Shown here piece by piece: positions 24,801-36,314 of a stretch of DNA of 64,000 nucleotides. How positions within the stretch are numbered: the stretch's first letter is position 1; each line of letters starts with the position of its first letter. Under the pieces are notes generated by a model. The model saw nothing but the letters and a program-made list of their open reading frames with translations, did not search any database and was not told where the DNA came from. Position numbers and translations under genes: made by a program. Origin of the DNA: Aphelocoma coerulescens (Eukaryota; Chordata; Aves; Passeriformes; Corvidae); contig NC_091019.1 in NCBI RefSeq assembly GCF_041296385.1, forward strand, positions 8,641,264-8,705,263, given 5' to 3'.

Positions 24801-26830
24801 GAACTACAGAGAAATTTAAACTTAAAATGAAAGTATATTCGAACTATACAATGAGAAAACTTGAGTTCATCTCGAGTAGAAATAGCATGGACTCCAGTAG
24901 TGACAGAAGTGGAGCTGGAGCAAATGGTGAAGCAGCAACATGGAGTTTCCTAGTGCATGAGCTAAGCTGACTTTCCCACTTGCTCTGTCTCAGTCTAAAA
25001 TCAAATCTGCACATCACCAATATGGAGAGGCAAGAGGGAGGATCTTATGGACTTCCAGGTTCAAGGATGTAGAGAGGTGTTGCCACTTTCAAAAGAACTG
25101 CAGAGGTGAGTGGATCTCTAGACCCAAAAGCCCGGGTTTTAAGGCTGAATCACCACCTGTGATCTCTGTAGAGTCTCTCTGCCCTGTGGCAGCCTTCATG
25201 CAGGGAGGCTCTTCTTGGGCCATAGTCCCATGATCTCCTCCGCAGAGACCAGGCACAGGCTATAAAAGTTTCCTCTCTTTTGCAAGCCTCTAGGCTGTAC
25301 ATTTTGTACTGCCAAAGCATCTTCTTTCTTGAATTTGCTCATGCTGATCTTCTGTTTCTTGCATAATAAACCTCACGGTCTGCCATATAAATACATAGCT
25401 AATTTATGTAACTTGACCTATTTCTAAAATAATTCATGAAGCCAACAGTCATCTTTCCAGCATGCTTGAAGGGTCTCTCTGTCTACAATGACACCTTTGG
25501 TTTTTCAGATGACAAAAGTAATTAATGTTCTGATCTTGGATCAAAACCAACTAGAAAATGCAACTTCTTCCAGCAATGGTCAATTTTACTCTTCACTGAC
25601 CTGAAAATATTTCAAATACCCAGGAAGATCTGTTTGACCAAAGCCCTTCCTTGGGTTTGGGCTCAGCAAGCATGAGCAGCCTTTCTGTTACCAGAAAGTT
25701 CCTTGAGAACTAATCCCGTTTTGTCATCCAATTCTTGCTTAGTTGAAGCTGCCCACAGAGAGTAGCAACCAAATGTGCAGAAGTTGATTGAAGTGAGTAA
25801 GAGGCCATCCCAAATGGTCAGTAGCTGTCCTGTGGATAAGCAGGTTATAAGGGCTGCTACTGAACTGTATTATGAAGAAAATAATGTGTTCCAGGGAAAA
25901 TGCCAGGCAAAAACTCTCAAAAGCTCAGAAGTCATTAATTTCATTTCCTAGAGAATGCTTGAATTCATTCTCCAGCCCTGACTTTTTAATTTTCTTCTTT
26001 CTTTTTTATTTTTGGAATAGGCCTGCCACCTTCTTTCCCTCCTTCCACCTCAGCTATTTAGATATAGTAACTTGACCAAAATTACCATATCTAGACTAAG
26101 TTTGAATTGGACAGTATTGAATGTTGTTCTTAAATTCTGTTTCTCTAAACCAGAGTGGAATACTTAAAAGACCAGAAGCATTTGGATAACCTTAATATTT
26201 TCCAAGTGTAACTTAATTTCATGCTGGTGTGTAAACTCATATCCTGTCTGTGCTATACGTACACAACAGGAGCTCTAACCCTTAGATTATGATTTCAATT
26301 TATGCAATATAAATAACTAGTTTGAATAATGCAAATGATTTCTAAAAATAATGTATCAATATATTTGTTCTGTAAAACACTGCAGAAAGCTGTCAAAGAT
26401 TTTTCTCTAAAAAATATATGCATGATACTTAGTTATGCTAGAGTCGTGCCTTTATCTTATGATTTTTACTTACCTCATAAGTGCTTGTGATGCCAGATCT
26501 ATAAAAGACAGGTAGAAAAAGTTCAGCAGTAAAAATTATGACAAGTGTATACGAAAGAAAGAAGAGCACAAAGGATGCCCCATAGCGATAAACTTCAGAG
26601 GGTGTCCCCAGGACAGTTACTGCTGACATGAAGCTTGATGTAAGAGAAAAAGCTATGGGTCCACATGTCATCTGCTTACCACCCACCAAAAATTCCTTTG
26701 AAGTTTTCTTTTTCCTCTCCTTAACCGCAAAAAAGACTCCAATGCTGGCAGAGACTAAAAATAATGCTGCAAAAACAACATAGTCCCAAGTCATGAATTT
26801 TTTGACTTCTGGAGCTAAAAAGTTTGGCAT
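12726..26830 (-). CDS. SLC5A12: SLC5A12-type sodium-coupled monocarboxylate transporter (15 coding exons)
   Basis: Spliced minus-strand gene; the exons join without frameshift or stop into 629 residues, against about 618 in mammals. The family is a plasma-membrane Na+ symporter with a LeuT-type fold of about 13 membrane helices. SLC5A12 takes up lactate and other short monocarboxylates with low affinity in kidney and gut. Family blocks seen include [10 protein letters not shown] near residue 14, [15 protein letters not shown] in exon 1, [32 protein letters not shown] and [14 protein letters not shown]. Exon 12 carries two N-glycosylation sequons (NCT near 481, NTT near 486). The tail ends ESRL, a class I PDZ-ligand form. 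The ATG at 26830 is the first in-frame ATG after an in-frame TAA (26921-26923) and has G at -3. SLC5A8 is the closest alternative. The exon 5-6 segment ([19 protein letters not shown]) and the tail ([13 protein letters not shown]) fit SLC5A12 better by my recollection of the families. The naming rests on recognition, not on a search. Confidence 0.9.
13048..13066. repeat. G19 homopolymer in SLC5A12 intron 14
   Basis: Nineteen G in a row on the plus strand, C19 on the transcribed-sense strand. The length may carry assembly error. Confidence 0.9.
13613..13734 (-). CDS. SLC5A12: SLC5A12 coding exon 14
   Basis: 122 bases: cytoplasmic segment [20 protein letters not shown] to VQHDSLE. Acceptor TTTTTCCAG, donor GTAAGT. 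Confidence 0.92.
13891..13920. repeat. (TA)n microsatellite in intron 13
   Basis: TA/TG-rich dinucleotide tract 25 bases outside exon 13. Confidence 0.85.
13946..14049 (-). CDS. SLC5A12: SLC5A12 coding exon 13
   Basis: 104 bases: it completes Arg, then [20 protein letters not shown] and the last membrane helix, ending LLISLIT plus one base. Acceptor CTTCACAG; donor GTTGGT is off consensus. Confidence 0.92.
14268..14446 (-). CDS. SLC5A12: SLC5A12 coding exon 12
   Basis: 179 bases, residues 443-501 plus two bases. It starts [20 protein letters not shown] and holds FIYPAPP and two N-glycosylation sequons in a likely outer loop. The donor GTATTT is weak. Confidence 0.92.
15050..15136 (-). CDS. 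SLC5A12: SLC5A12 coding exon 11
   Basis: 87 bases, residues 414-442: [20 protein letters not shown] through ANWK. Phase 0 on both sides. Acceptor ACCCACAG, donor GTAAGG. Confidence 0.93.
15493..15560 (-). CDS. SLC5A12: SLC5A12 coding exon 10
   Basis: 68 bases: it completes Cys, then [20 protein letters not shown] then VQ. Acceptor TTCCCAG; donor GTATTT is weak. Confidence 0.9.
16661..16773 (-). CDS. SLC5A12: SLC5A12 coding exon 9
   Basis: 113 bases: [20 protein letters not shown] through STWISKGL, ending on the first base of a Cys codon. The donor is GTGGGT at 16655-16660, chosen because only this cut keeps frame with exon 10. Confidence 0.92.
17358..17487 (-). mobile_element. CR1 LINE 3'-end fragment in SLC5A12 intron 8
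   Basis: Begins 'catagaataatttaggttgg' and continues with the CR1 3'-end pattern (agtccaac, aagtccaccactaaacc, ccctaagtgccacatc). The element reads on the minus strand, the same as the gene. Edges are approximate. Confidence 0.8.
17634..17722 (-). CDS. SLC5A12: SLC5A12 coding exon 8
   Basis: 89 bases: [20 protein letters not shown] then VACAFSGTL plus two bases of a Ser codon. Acceptor ATCCCAG; donor GTCTGT is off consensus. Confidence 0.92.
18065..18194 (-). CDS. SLC5A12: SLC5A12 coding exon 7
   Basis: 130 bases, to residue 323: [20 protein letters not shown], then [14 protein letters not shown]. The donor GTACAG is weaker than the others. Acceptor CTCTAG. Confidence 0.92.
19545..19685 (-). 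CDS. SLC5A12: SLC5A12 coding exon 6
   Basis: 141 bases: it completes the split Asp, then [18 protein letters not shown] and [20 protein letters not shown], and ends with two bases of a Leu codon. The pyrimidine tract of the acceptor is a short CTTT microsatellite. Donor GTAAGC. Confidence 0.93.
19688..19710. repeat. (GAAA)n microsatellite at the exon 6 acceptor
   Basis: On the minus strand this CTTT tract forms the pyrimidine tract directly before exon 6 of SLC5A12. Confidence 0.9.
20461..20606 (+). mobile_element. tRNA-Ile-derived SINE with CR1-like tail
   Basis: The head follows tRNA-Ile: A box 'tagctcagttggttag', B box 'tgtttgatccc' and the end 'gggcca'. The tail 'gatctttgtgggtccc', 'ttccagctcagaatattctg' is of CR1 3'-end type. 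This fits the SINE type described in zebra finch (TguSINE1). It lies in intron 5, antisense to SLC5A12. Confidence 0.8.
20873..21027 (-). CDS. SLC5A12: SLC5A12 coding exon 5
   Basis: 155 bases, residues 182-232 plus two bases, starting [20 protein letters not shown] and ending GSRLNIF. Acceptor TTTTAG, donor GTAAGA. This is the conserved GGLKAVxWTD segment of SLC5 monocarboxylate carriers. Confidence 0.93.
22024..22091 (-). CDS. SLC5A12: SLC5A12 coding exon 4
   Basis: 68 bases, to residue 181: [20 protein letters not shown] then CTL. The split valine codon is completed from exon 3. Donor GTATGT. Confidence 0.92.
23364..23415 (-). CDS. SLC5A12: SLC5A12 coding exon 3
   Basis: 52 bases, residues 142-158 ([17 protein letters not shown]) plus one base of the next codon. 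Acceptor CTTCAG, donor GTGAGT. Confidence 0.92.
24459..24524 (-). CDS. SLC5A12: SLC5A12 coding exon 2
   Basis: 66 bases, residues 120-141, [20 protein letters not shown] then QT. Acceptor TTTTTCCTAG, donor GTAAGA, phase 0 on both sides. Too short to show as an open frame, but it joins exons 1 and 3 exactly. Confidence 0.92.
25261..25370 (+). repeat. possible LTR fragment in SLC5A12 intron 1
   Basis: TATAAAAG near 25261 is followed about 100 bases later by AATAAACC near 25365, the spacing of an LTR promoter and poly(A) signal. No edges or target duplication were found, so this is weak. Confidence 0.3.
26474..26830 (-). CDS. SLC5A12: SLC5A12 coding exon 1
   Basis: Codes residues 1-119, from [12 protein letters not shown] to ITSTYE, covering the first transmembrane segments and the [17 protein letters not shown] block. 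It ends in phase 0 at a GTAAGT donor. A second in-frame ATG (residue 13, 26794) could be an alternative start and would give 617 residues. Confidence 0.92.
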
Positions 26831-26911
26831 CGCACCAATTGTACGATTCTCTGATGGAAGATTCTGGTTTACTATGTCTGGTGCTCTGACCAGATTAACT
26901 GTTGACAGCAA

Positions 26912-29900
26912 AGTTGAAGCTTATCTGTAGCTCAGCAATGACAAACAATAAACTGAAAGACAGTTCAGCCAGAAGACTTTTTCTCCAGTTCACTTCTAAG
27001 GAGTAAAAAAAAGGTAGCAAAGGATGAGTTAAGGAGGAATGCACTTAGACCCTAGTACTATGGGTGTTTCTGCCAGGCAAGCTGAAGCAAGGGACTTAGC
27101 TATGAAACCTGTAGTACAATACCTTTTTATCTGTGATGTATAAATTTAAGGTTAAACATTAGCATGACACATTGACTTGATCCAACTCTTTTCTAACATC
27201 TCAGCATTTTAAAATAATAAAATGAGAGCAAGAGAGAAAAAAATAAAGGAGAGAGAAATGAAGGAAAGCTCAGTGTACAAACCTGTCATCTCACTAGTGA
27301 GTTTAGTTTCAGAGGAGCAATTTCGTCATATGACTAAAAGCTGATCTTGAATGTCAGCAATAGGCTTTGCAGTTTTCCTTTGACATTCTAAGTGTGCTCC
27401 TTGGTAGAATCTCTGGAAGTTAAGGCAGCCATAAGAAACTGAAGCGTTTAATGGTTAAAACTAACTATAGTGCTTCCCCCCCCCCACCTGCTGTAGCCCA
27501 GCCTTGCTGTGTTTGGAAACCCAATGGACCTCCAGATGAGCAAAGTGTGGTTTGTGCTGCACTGTCTGAGGATGAATTTCAGTTAGAAACTAATTTTTAA
27601 CTGACTACTAAAGACAATGTGGTTTTTATGGGTTTGTGTGAGGAGTGGCTTATTTTATTTATCCATATACAACTTGGTTGGATTTACAGGACAAGAGAAT
27701 CATAGAAAAGCAGATTGGACAGCAACATTTATCTTAACTATGTCTTTGGCATAATTTTTAAAATTCAATTATTAGGTTTTCCTTTTGTGTTTTTGTTTTA
27801 AATAATTGGATATTCATTTCGTCTTCATCAATGCCATAAAAATACATTTTGTGAAGAAGTAGGAAATGACTCGTCATCCTGAAGGATTAATTTCTACAGA
27901 GAGGTAGTTGTGTTGTAGTCACAACCCGGAAGGAAGGCTGGAGGGTATAATGTGACGAAAATAAAAAAAAAAAAATGAAGTAACCTGGGAGATCTTTTAA
28001 TAGCAGAAGTCCTTTTCTTCAGCCTTGTGGTTGGGGATGGATGTCCATATCTCCTTGAGTCATCAGTAAATAGAGGTAGTTTTACTGTGTCAGTAGCAAC
28101 TTAGTGTGTGTCCAGACCCGAAGTCTTGCCTGTTCCCATCCATTGCTTAGGACAAAGGGATTTGACTGCTTCTGTCCATGTGTGCAGTAGAGACTGTGCA
28201 ATTTTATAGTTGATTTTCGTGAGACTGAGTGGTAAACCAAGGGAAGCTGAAAGTCCTCTTTCTATCGCCAAATGTGAACTGAAAAAGTCAAAGACCCAAA
28301 CCAATACGCAAAGATACTTCTTTAAAGGTACTGCTTCACCTATAGATGAAACACTTTTAATCTACGTCAGTTAAAAATATGAAGTGCATGTTTGCATATA
28401 TGACCCAGCTCTCTATGAAAGCCAGGATATGGATATGGCAGTTGCCATAGCACTGCATTATGTCCTGTAACCTGCACATGGTGAGATGGAGGGACCAGAT
28501 GAGACAGCAGTGAACCGCTTTCCATTATGTGGATTAGTCAAAGTGAGTCAGTATAAGTAGCATTCTGAGAGTTTTCATACAACAGTATCCAAGTATACAC
28601 CCATCACTAGTTAATATTTCTCTTTTGTTCAGACCAAATGCCTGAAGATGTTATTCTCTCAAAAAAGGAGCCAGGCCTTCCTCTGCTTTTGGGTTTTTTT
28701 TGCCTTTTATCCCCCCTTTTTCCTCTTCTCCTCTTAAAAGTGTGGATATGGATATGGATAATTTCTGCATGTTTTATTTAATACCTACAGGGTCTTATTA
28801 ATAAATGTCTCTGGCAATGGTAAAAGCTACACAATTACAACAGGGAGGTTCTGGGGTCAACGATCAACCCAGTCTAGTAAGAAGCTAATTTAATGGTGTT
28901 TGCATGCAGCTTGTAGGGCTGACCAGGAAAACCATAGATAATCTTGATCCAGATGTTGATCACTGGGACATCAAGTGAATTCACAAAAAGATGCAAACCC
29001 CTCAAACTTGAGGGTATTTCTTCTTTAATTTGAGCTGCTGAACTGCATTATGTAAATAAGACAGCATCAATCTTACACTGTTTAGAGGGTGGAGAACAGT
29101 TTATAGAGCCTGGGATAAAAAATGAAAATATAAAGCAGATGAAAGAATAATCATCTGGGTTGGAAGGTTTCTCTGCCAGTCATGTTACCAAAGAAACTGT
29201 AAGTGGAAGATCCCTGTAATATCCATTCTAGGAAAATAAGTGTAGCGTAAAAAATTCCTATTGGCATAAATATGAGCATGCAGCAATTTTTAAAAAATTA
29301 TTAATCTTTTTTCTAGCAGAAAAGTGGGGTTTTTTTGAATGATAGTGTTTTACACAAAGTAGAAAAAAACTACTGGAATAAAAAATTGAAAATCAAGCTA
29401 GAAATGTAAATTTGTGTCTTTATCATGCCATAGACTTCTGACACATTTTCAGCATCATGTCATGGGGTTGAATAACCGTTTTGGGTAAATCTCACATAGA
29501 AAAGAACAATATCACTGAGAAATACAATTTCTGAAGAAGAAATATTTTTAAATAGTATGGAAACACCTGTTATTCTGTCATGATGTTATTCTGTATGTGG
29601 TAATAATTGGTATTTTTTTTTCCCTGAAACAATAAGAATGTTTTTTTAATTTATTTATGCAAACTCTTGTGAAACTAATTTTTAGCCAGGGTAACCCAGG
29701 GAAGAAGCTTCACTATTTGAAGATTCAATGGCTCTTTCAATATCTGGCCAAGAATCTGACAAGAAATTACAGCTTGAGTGTTTTACTTTTCCACTCCAGG
29801 CTGTCTGCGTCTGAGGTTCTATTTTAGGCCTCATTTCCACATCTGAAAAAAGTGCTTGAGGATAGCAAAGGTAAGGGTCTGGACTAACGAGCTGAAGCCT

Positions 29901-32816
29901 GAATTCCTGTAGTCAGGCGGGAAAACTTACAAGGAATGATCTTGTCCATGAACTGCTGTACCTTTCTGCCCCTGATTGTGGAGAACATAAGGACAGCCTT
30001 TTAAGGGGGAGAGGAGACATAGCTTGAATGAATGTATATATATCATTGCATCTTTCAGTCTGAGATGAGGAAAAAGTCAAACCTTAATTCAGCATTATAT
30101 TAGCTTAAGAGTTCTCTTCTAGCGCTTGCAAGATGCACCTGCCTTATCCTGGTATCCAAAAAAGTGATGCTGTATGTGCCACACCTTGCATATTTACAAG
30201 CAGTTCCCTAGGAGGAAGCTGAAGACACCTCTGCCTGCTGCTCTCACCACCACAGCTACGTTGTCCGCTCTTTTTTTCTTTTTCTTCTTTTTTTCCTTTT
30301 CTTCTTTTTTTTCCTTTTCTTCTTTTTTTCCTTGCAATGAGAACTTTCCATTTGGAGTAAATGCCAGTTTGACATGATAGAAGTCATCCCTTTCTGACAC
30401 AAGACTAGAATCATGTCGTCTAATGCTCGATGATCAGATCATGAATGTTTTTCCTGGCTTCAGCTGAGTTAATCTGCTGAATACCCTTTGTCATGCGTAA
30501 CAGATCCAGGACCTGACCCTTGATCCAAGACTGACTGCTAGTACTGAGAAGAGGAAAAATGAGTTTTGAATTCTGAAATGACTTAAAACTTTTGCATCTG
30601 CTGCACTTATTGTGATGCTAAAGTCCAGTATTTGAGTCAGATTTGTCCACTGTTATAAACATAAGCATCATTCTGTAACATAATATCAAGTCACATGTAA
30701 AATTTGATATCTGTTTGTTGATATCCACTTGGTGCTACTCTAAAGGCTTAGATCTATACATAGAAGAATCAAGATTTAACTTACAAAATTAAGATCTCCT
30801 CGCAGGTTGTATACTTTGCACAGTATCCATAAAGAGCAGCAGCCTCTAAATATTATTATAAAAAATGGACATTACATATATTTCTCTAAGGAAATAATTT
30901 CTAACACCTAGTTCAGAAAGTTTCTCTATTTAGTATATTGCTTTCCACTAGAAATCATTTAAAGTGCAACTGCCAGGTAAATAAATACCTGTGCAGTACT
31001 GAAGGATATTTTTTTTCTTCTACTAATGCAGATAATAGAATAAATTCTGTGAATAATTTATTTCGCTATATAATAACTGTTTTGCTGTATCCTAATACAT
31101 GACTGAACTATTTTCTTATTCCTTTTCAATATTTTTCAATATCAAGCTGTGAAAAATTCATAGAAATAGTCACTGGAGCATTTAAGTCACATATGATTGG
31201 AGAGATGAAAAAGAAATAATAACTAGTTTATTGAGGAGAAATAAATTTCTGGAGAAAAAAATGCACTGAAACCTGTGTCTTCCAGAAATCTTGTTAAACT
31301 TAGGGATTATTACCTTTTCTTGACAATGGACTTTGGCTTTTCTTAAGAGGCTCTTCTTTAATGATTACTCTTTCCTCAGAAAGTCATGCTCATTTATCTA
31401 TAAAAAGATCATTATAGTCCAGTAGTATGAGGAACTGGAGGTATTTCTTAGAGTTTCAAAATAGATCATTCTCTGGGGACACAGAGTCCTCCCCATGGGA
31501 TTGTTCTTCCCTGGAAGTGCCAGGTCACATCAGGGCACCCGGTGGCAATTGTAGCCAGTGGTAAAGACCCATCCAGTCCTTCTGCTTCCCTCTGTTTTCA
31601 CTGTAGGATGTAAAGTTCGTGGAGTTGCTTGCAAACATAATTGTTCACTTTGAGAGCATTTTTCAGGAGAAAAATGCGTGGTTTACACTGAGAATTGGGT
31701 TTTCTTCTACAAAGACAGCCAGAAAGTTGCATGGGAAGAAACACTTAATCTGAAATCCTGGATTTTGAATAGTGATATTATCGAGAAAAAAAAACCAGCT
31801 TAAAATCATATGTCAGTTATCATTTACCCCTCCAAAACTTTACTGCAGTGGATGAGGGTCCCTCTCTATTATGTGGCTGCAGTTGCCCAAGGCCCTGAGC
31901 CATCCTCACATCTTCCCAGCTACCTCTCTCCTGGGCCCCTCCACAGGTCCATGCCAGCCACCCAGCATGTGGGGCTGGCTCCAGTCCTATAGTTCCCTTG
32001 AATTTTATTGTATAAGGAAAAGTAGGATATAGGAAAGTATTTTGCTGCTTATCTACCCAGGGAGTATCTTCCTCTGAAACCTGTAAACTTGCAGCAGTGG
32101 ATAGACATCAGGGCAGAGCAAATACAAGACACATCACATCCTGACATGATAACTGGAGAGTGCTCCAAAACAGGATGGGACATTTCCCAATTCCACCTTT
32201 CAAGAAGTATTTGCCACAGTGTCTATGTGGAAAACAGAGATGACCAAATAAATAATTTTCCAGAAATGGCACAGATATGATTTAGAAAGATGTTTTTATC
32301 CAACTATCACTCAAAATAAATGATTGGCTGCTGCAGTCAGACCACAAGCTGGACAGCCCAAGCAATAGCACTCATAACAGATAGGAGTGGGGTGAAGGTG
32401 TGAAACAGCTGGTGCCAATCTGCTTGAGACAGAACAAGATGGACAAGCTGCTGTGCTCTTGGTGTGGAGACAAAGGAGATAAGGCTGTCCTTTGGTCATC
32501 TCTGTTTTTTAGCTGACTTTGCCAATGAAAGACTCTGTGTGAGAGAGAGGGAGTACGCACGAGGGTGAGCATGACGGGGAAGGGGAGGAGACTGACTGAG
32601 GGAAGGCAGGGCTAGGCTGCAGTGCGGACATTCATACTGCACTGGCTATTTGAGATCCTTACAGGGAAGAGTAGAATACTACTCTTGACTAATAACCAAC
32701 AAATAAGCATAACTAATTTCTGAGAAAACATGACTTATTTTCTGTTTGGCTTACAGATTTGAAGACTAAGGCTGTTAAATTTGGTTTTCCTTTTTATTTG
32801 CTGAACAAGTCAAGTG
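26912..32816. other. region upstream of SLC5A12, no further gene seen
   Basis: It should contain the SLC5A12 promoter and any 5' untranslated exons, but no TATA box or exon can be fixed from sequence alone. A pyrimidine-rich T/C tract lies at 30269-30334. No coding frame with family similarity. Confidence 0.55.
30269..30334. repeat. T/C-rich low-complexity tract
   Basis: Repeating TTTTTTTCCTTTTCTTC blocks, about 65 bases of almost pure pyrimidine on the plus strand. Confidence 0.9.
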
Positions 32817-32822
32817 GTCGTA

Positions 32823-33387
32823 TAACGCAACCGGGGGCTTGTAATCACAAGCCCCGGCGTGCCCTCGGGCAGAGGGGACGCAGCGTTGGCCTCCACAGCG
32901 TCCTCGCTGGATGGCTCAGTGGAATCAGCGTGGGATGGGTGCGTGCGCTGGCTCCTCCTCAGAGGAAGCACGTTGGGCAGCCGATGATCAGGCTCGTGTT
33001 AGCCCGGAGGCAAAGAAGGCGGGAGGGGCTTCTGGTGTGAGTTCCAACAGGTTTATTTGCAGGAGGGTCCAGGGACCAGCGAAGCCCCGAGGAGACGCAG
33101 GCTCGCCCCTTTATGGGGGGTGGAGCAAGGCAGGGAAAGAGAAAACAACCAATGGAGTACAAGCAGAGGGGAGGATACAATTTTTCAGAACAAATGGGGA
33201 AAACAGGAAGGCAGGAGTCATAACAGGGAACCAATTAATAACTAAAAAAGGGAGAACTTTCTGGAACAGGGGGAGGTAATTTAGGATTGGGACCCACCCA
33301 GGGGGAGGTAACCTAGATCTCAGTGATCTCTTCTGGTGACTGACATGTGATGGTTTCAGCCCAAGAGCAGGCTGACCCACCCCAACA
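32823..33387 (-). repeat. LTR-Z: solo LTR
   Basis: 565 bp flanked by a perfect 6-bp duplication GTCGTA (32817-32822 and 33388-33393). On the minus strand it starts TGTTGGGGTGG and ends GCGTTA. A TATA-like CATAAAG lies at 33109-33115 and AATAAA at 33052-33057. Internal sequence is absent, so it is a solo LTR left by LTR-LTR recombination. The AATAAACCTGTTGGAA block and the U5 end are shared with LTR-X, so they belong to one family. Confidence 0.88.
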
Positions 33388-33393
33388 GTCGTA

Positions 33394-34584
33394 AAACTTG
33401 TGGACTGGCAGAAGGGCAAGCCATGCATTCCAGCGTATCTCGGCAAAAGACGGCAGTAAAGGACTGAACAAACCAGCAACATTACATTCTACTTTTTTTT
33501 AAAATGAGTAAAAGGTACAGCAAAAGTAAGGCACCTTATGCATGAATCAAAAAGCACTTTGGGGAGAAAGAAGTAGAAGCTGTGAAGGAAAGAGGGGGTT
33601 GAGATCTCACTACAGGTTATTTAAGAATAAAGAAGCAGAACATACTTTAAGGGAATGAAAAAGTAATGTGTGCTTCACTATTTCTATGCTGTTAAAAGCT
33701 TCAGAAAGCAAAGTCATCTGATTTGGTCTTCAATTGTTAATAAATCATAGACATACCACCTTAACCCTGCAAAAGAAGCATTTGGAAACAGGCAGCAATC
33801 CTAGGAATAGACAGATGATACGTATTTGACAGGATTGCTATTAAGAGTCCATACAGAAGGTCTGTGCTGTTCATGGGCAGCTTTAATGAGCATCCCTAGT
33901 TACCATAAAGCTGAGGATCACAAACCTTCACTCACTTGTGCTTACTTCTTTTGTCACCTTCACTTTTCATTCTTAATATACTTCAAAGGGATCTCTTAAT
34001 CCTGTTTGCCTATATAATTTCAGTCTCCTTATGTGCTCACATCCTTATCTTTATATAGATTAGAGTGCAGTATTAATACACGGCAAAAAGGTTTTGTGCA
34101 TTTTTCTGCAGAGAATAGCTCCTCTTGAACTGTTTGTTATATTATTTGTTATCATTGCACTCCCTCAATTATGATATCTTCTTTTCTTTCCCCAAGCTTA
34201 AAATAAATTAAGTTAATCAAAAAGAGCTAGTCATAGTTAAAATAATCCATCAAAATAAGTAAATAAATAGCATTTTGCTTGCAACTGTACAATATATTTT
34301 GTTTGAAAGAATCAGGTGGAAGAGCTGGCCTGCTCTAATCTTGCCTCTAATGCATGTGAGGTGGCCTGAGATGAGGCAGGAGGAACTGGGCCGTTGCTTT
34401 TCCACAGGTCTTTGCCCTTACAGACCTTCCCATCTGTCATACATATGAGAGCCTAAAGTCTAATGCTTTACTAAAATCTCATGACTAATTTAAATTCAGG
34501 TATATGAGCTCGAGTAAAGGTTCAGACCTTTACTCGGGTTGCCTTTGCTGTAGAAAGCAGAGATGCCCTGCAGTGAGACCTCAA
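33394..34584. other. AT-rich intergenic, no gene seen
   Basis: No supported coding frame or repeat family. Confidence 0.6.
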
Positions 34585-35375
34585 CAAATTAGATAAGCAA
34601 TCACCTATTGTTTGAATTTTAATGAGGAAAAGTGTTGGATTCTACACCTGGGGGGACAGGGCAGCCCTGGTTGTGTGTATAGCCTGGGGAACAAGAGGCT
34701 GGAGACCAATGCTGTGGAAAGGAACCTGGGGGTCCTGGTCGATGGAAAGTTGCATGAGTCAGCAGTGCCCTGGAAGCCAGGAGGGCCAACCCTGCCCATC
34801 AGGCACAGCATCGCTGGCTGGGCAAGGGAGGGGATTGTCCCACTCTGGTCTGAGCTGGGGCGGCCTCACCTCAAGTGTTGGGGGCAGTTTTGGGCTCTTC
34901 AACAAAAAAAGGCATTAAGCCATTAGAGATTGTCCAAAGGAGGCCATGAGGAAGGTGAAGGGCCTTGAGGGGGAAGCTGTATGAGGAGTGGCTGAGGGCA
35001 CTTCATCTGTTCAGCCTGGAGGAGAGGGGACTGAGGTCAGACCTCATTGTGGTCTTCAATATCCTCACAAGGGGAAGAGGAAGGGCAGGTACTGATCTGT
35101 TCGCCCTGGTGACCAGGGACAGGACTTGAGTAGATGGTATGAAGCTGAGCCAGGGGAGGTTTAGATTGGCTATCAGAAAAAGGTTTTTTACCCAAAGGGT
35201 GATCGAGCATTGGAACAGGCTTCCCAGGGAAGTGGTCATACCACCAAGCCTGACAGAATTCAAGAAGTGTTTGGACAGTGCTCTCAGGCACATGATGGAA
35301 TTCTTGGGGTGTTCTGTGCAGGTACTTGATGATCCTGATGGGTCTGTTCCAACTTAGCAGATTCTCTTCTTTTCT
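34585..35375 (+). mobile_element. CR1-type LINE, 5'-truncated
   Basis: Decayed CR1 coding: NFNEEKCWILHLGG, NLGVLVDGKL and, in another frame, RKRFFTQRVIEHWNRLPREV at about 35165-35232. The tail 'gatgggtctgttccaact' is of CR1 3'-end type. Several frameshifts; dead copy. Edges are approximate. Confidence 0.85.
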
Positions 35376-35471
35376 GTCCTGAAGGAGGATAAGAAGTGGT
35401 AAACAGAAGAAGAGGTGGTGAAAACTTCTAAAGGGTGCCAAAAAAACCTTATTACATAAAGTGAGCATTAG

Positions 35472-35807
35472 TGTTGCTATGACCCAGCCCACTGCGGGGC
35501 TGGGACAGCGAGATGCCAATCAACCCCGGACCCTCCCGTGGAAGACACAGACTCGGAGGGTGGGTTGAGGGGTGGCTCAGAAGCTTAAGCCGCATCCTCC
35601 CTGGGCTGTGCCCGGGTCCAAGCTGCCTCCCCATGTTCGGGAAAATTCTCGGTTACTCGGTTGTTCACTGGTTCTCTGTTATAACTCCCGCCTCTCGGTT
35701 TCCCCCAGTGGTTCTTGCTGAATTGTATCCTCCCCCGGCTTGTAACTCATTGGTTGTTTTCCCCTTTCCCCGCGGTTTTCAAACCCCGTATAAAATTGAG
35801 GGAAAAG
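35472..35807 (+). repeat. LTR-X, left part (interrupted by ERV-B)
   Basis: U3 side of an older plus-strand LTR that starts TGTTGCTATG, with TATAAAA at 35789-35795. It continues at 40765 once ERV-B is removed. The flanks are CATTAG (35466-35471) and TATTAG (41060-41065), a 6-bp duplication with one change. Confidence 0.85.
35802..35807. repeat. ERV-B target site duplication, left
   Basis: GAAAAG, repeated at 40759-40764. Confidence 0.9.
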
Positions 35808-36184
35808 TATTACCGCAGGCCTGGGCCCTAGGGTATGTCACCGTGTCCCACAGCCATAGGGGGGAGGAGGAGGAGAGAAGATCCAGCAGGCAGGAATTGT
35901 GCAGCAAGATTGATTGATTTAATTATTTTACAAACTCTTTTATAGACTTTTTTCTTCATAGTCTAATTGGACAAAGGATCAGCCACCCCTTGGGGGTGAT
36001 TGGCTAAAATCCTAAACATCCATTGTCAAAATATTTTTCTACTATACCATAAACAAGATTTTTCAAGGTTGCAGGTGGCTTGGTTGTTTACATTCCCTGC
36101 TACCTCTTCTGTGAGAGAGAAAAGTCTCTCACGGACTTAGAACATAGCAAGAAAATCCTTGCTAGCAACAATTTTGTATCTACA
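35808..36184 (-). repeat. ERV-B 3' LTR
   Basis: 377 bp, TG...TA ends on the minus strand; polypurine tract adjacent at 36185-36198. Confidence 0.9.
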
Positions 36185-36314
36185 ATTCCCCCTTTTTTGT
36201 TTTATAAGATACCAACTCTATTATTAATCCTAAATAGAAATCTACATCAGTTATTAATTTTAAATATGTCCTTAAGGTTTTAACTATCTGACTCCATAAC
36301 AAGAAATTTAAAGT

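Noticed and set aside
26831..26911. Upstream extension of SLC5A12 exon 1 coding to 26911
   Set aside because: The frame is open to a TTG but has no ATG before 26830, so the ATG at 26830 was chosen.
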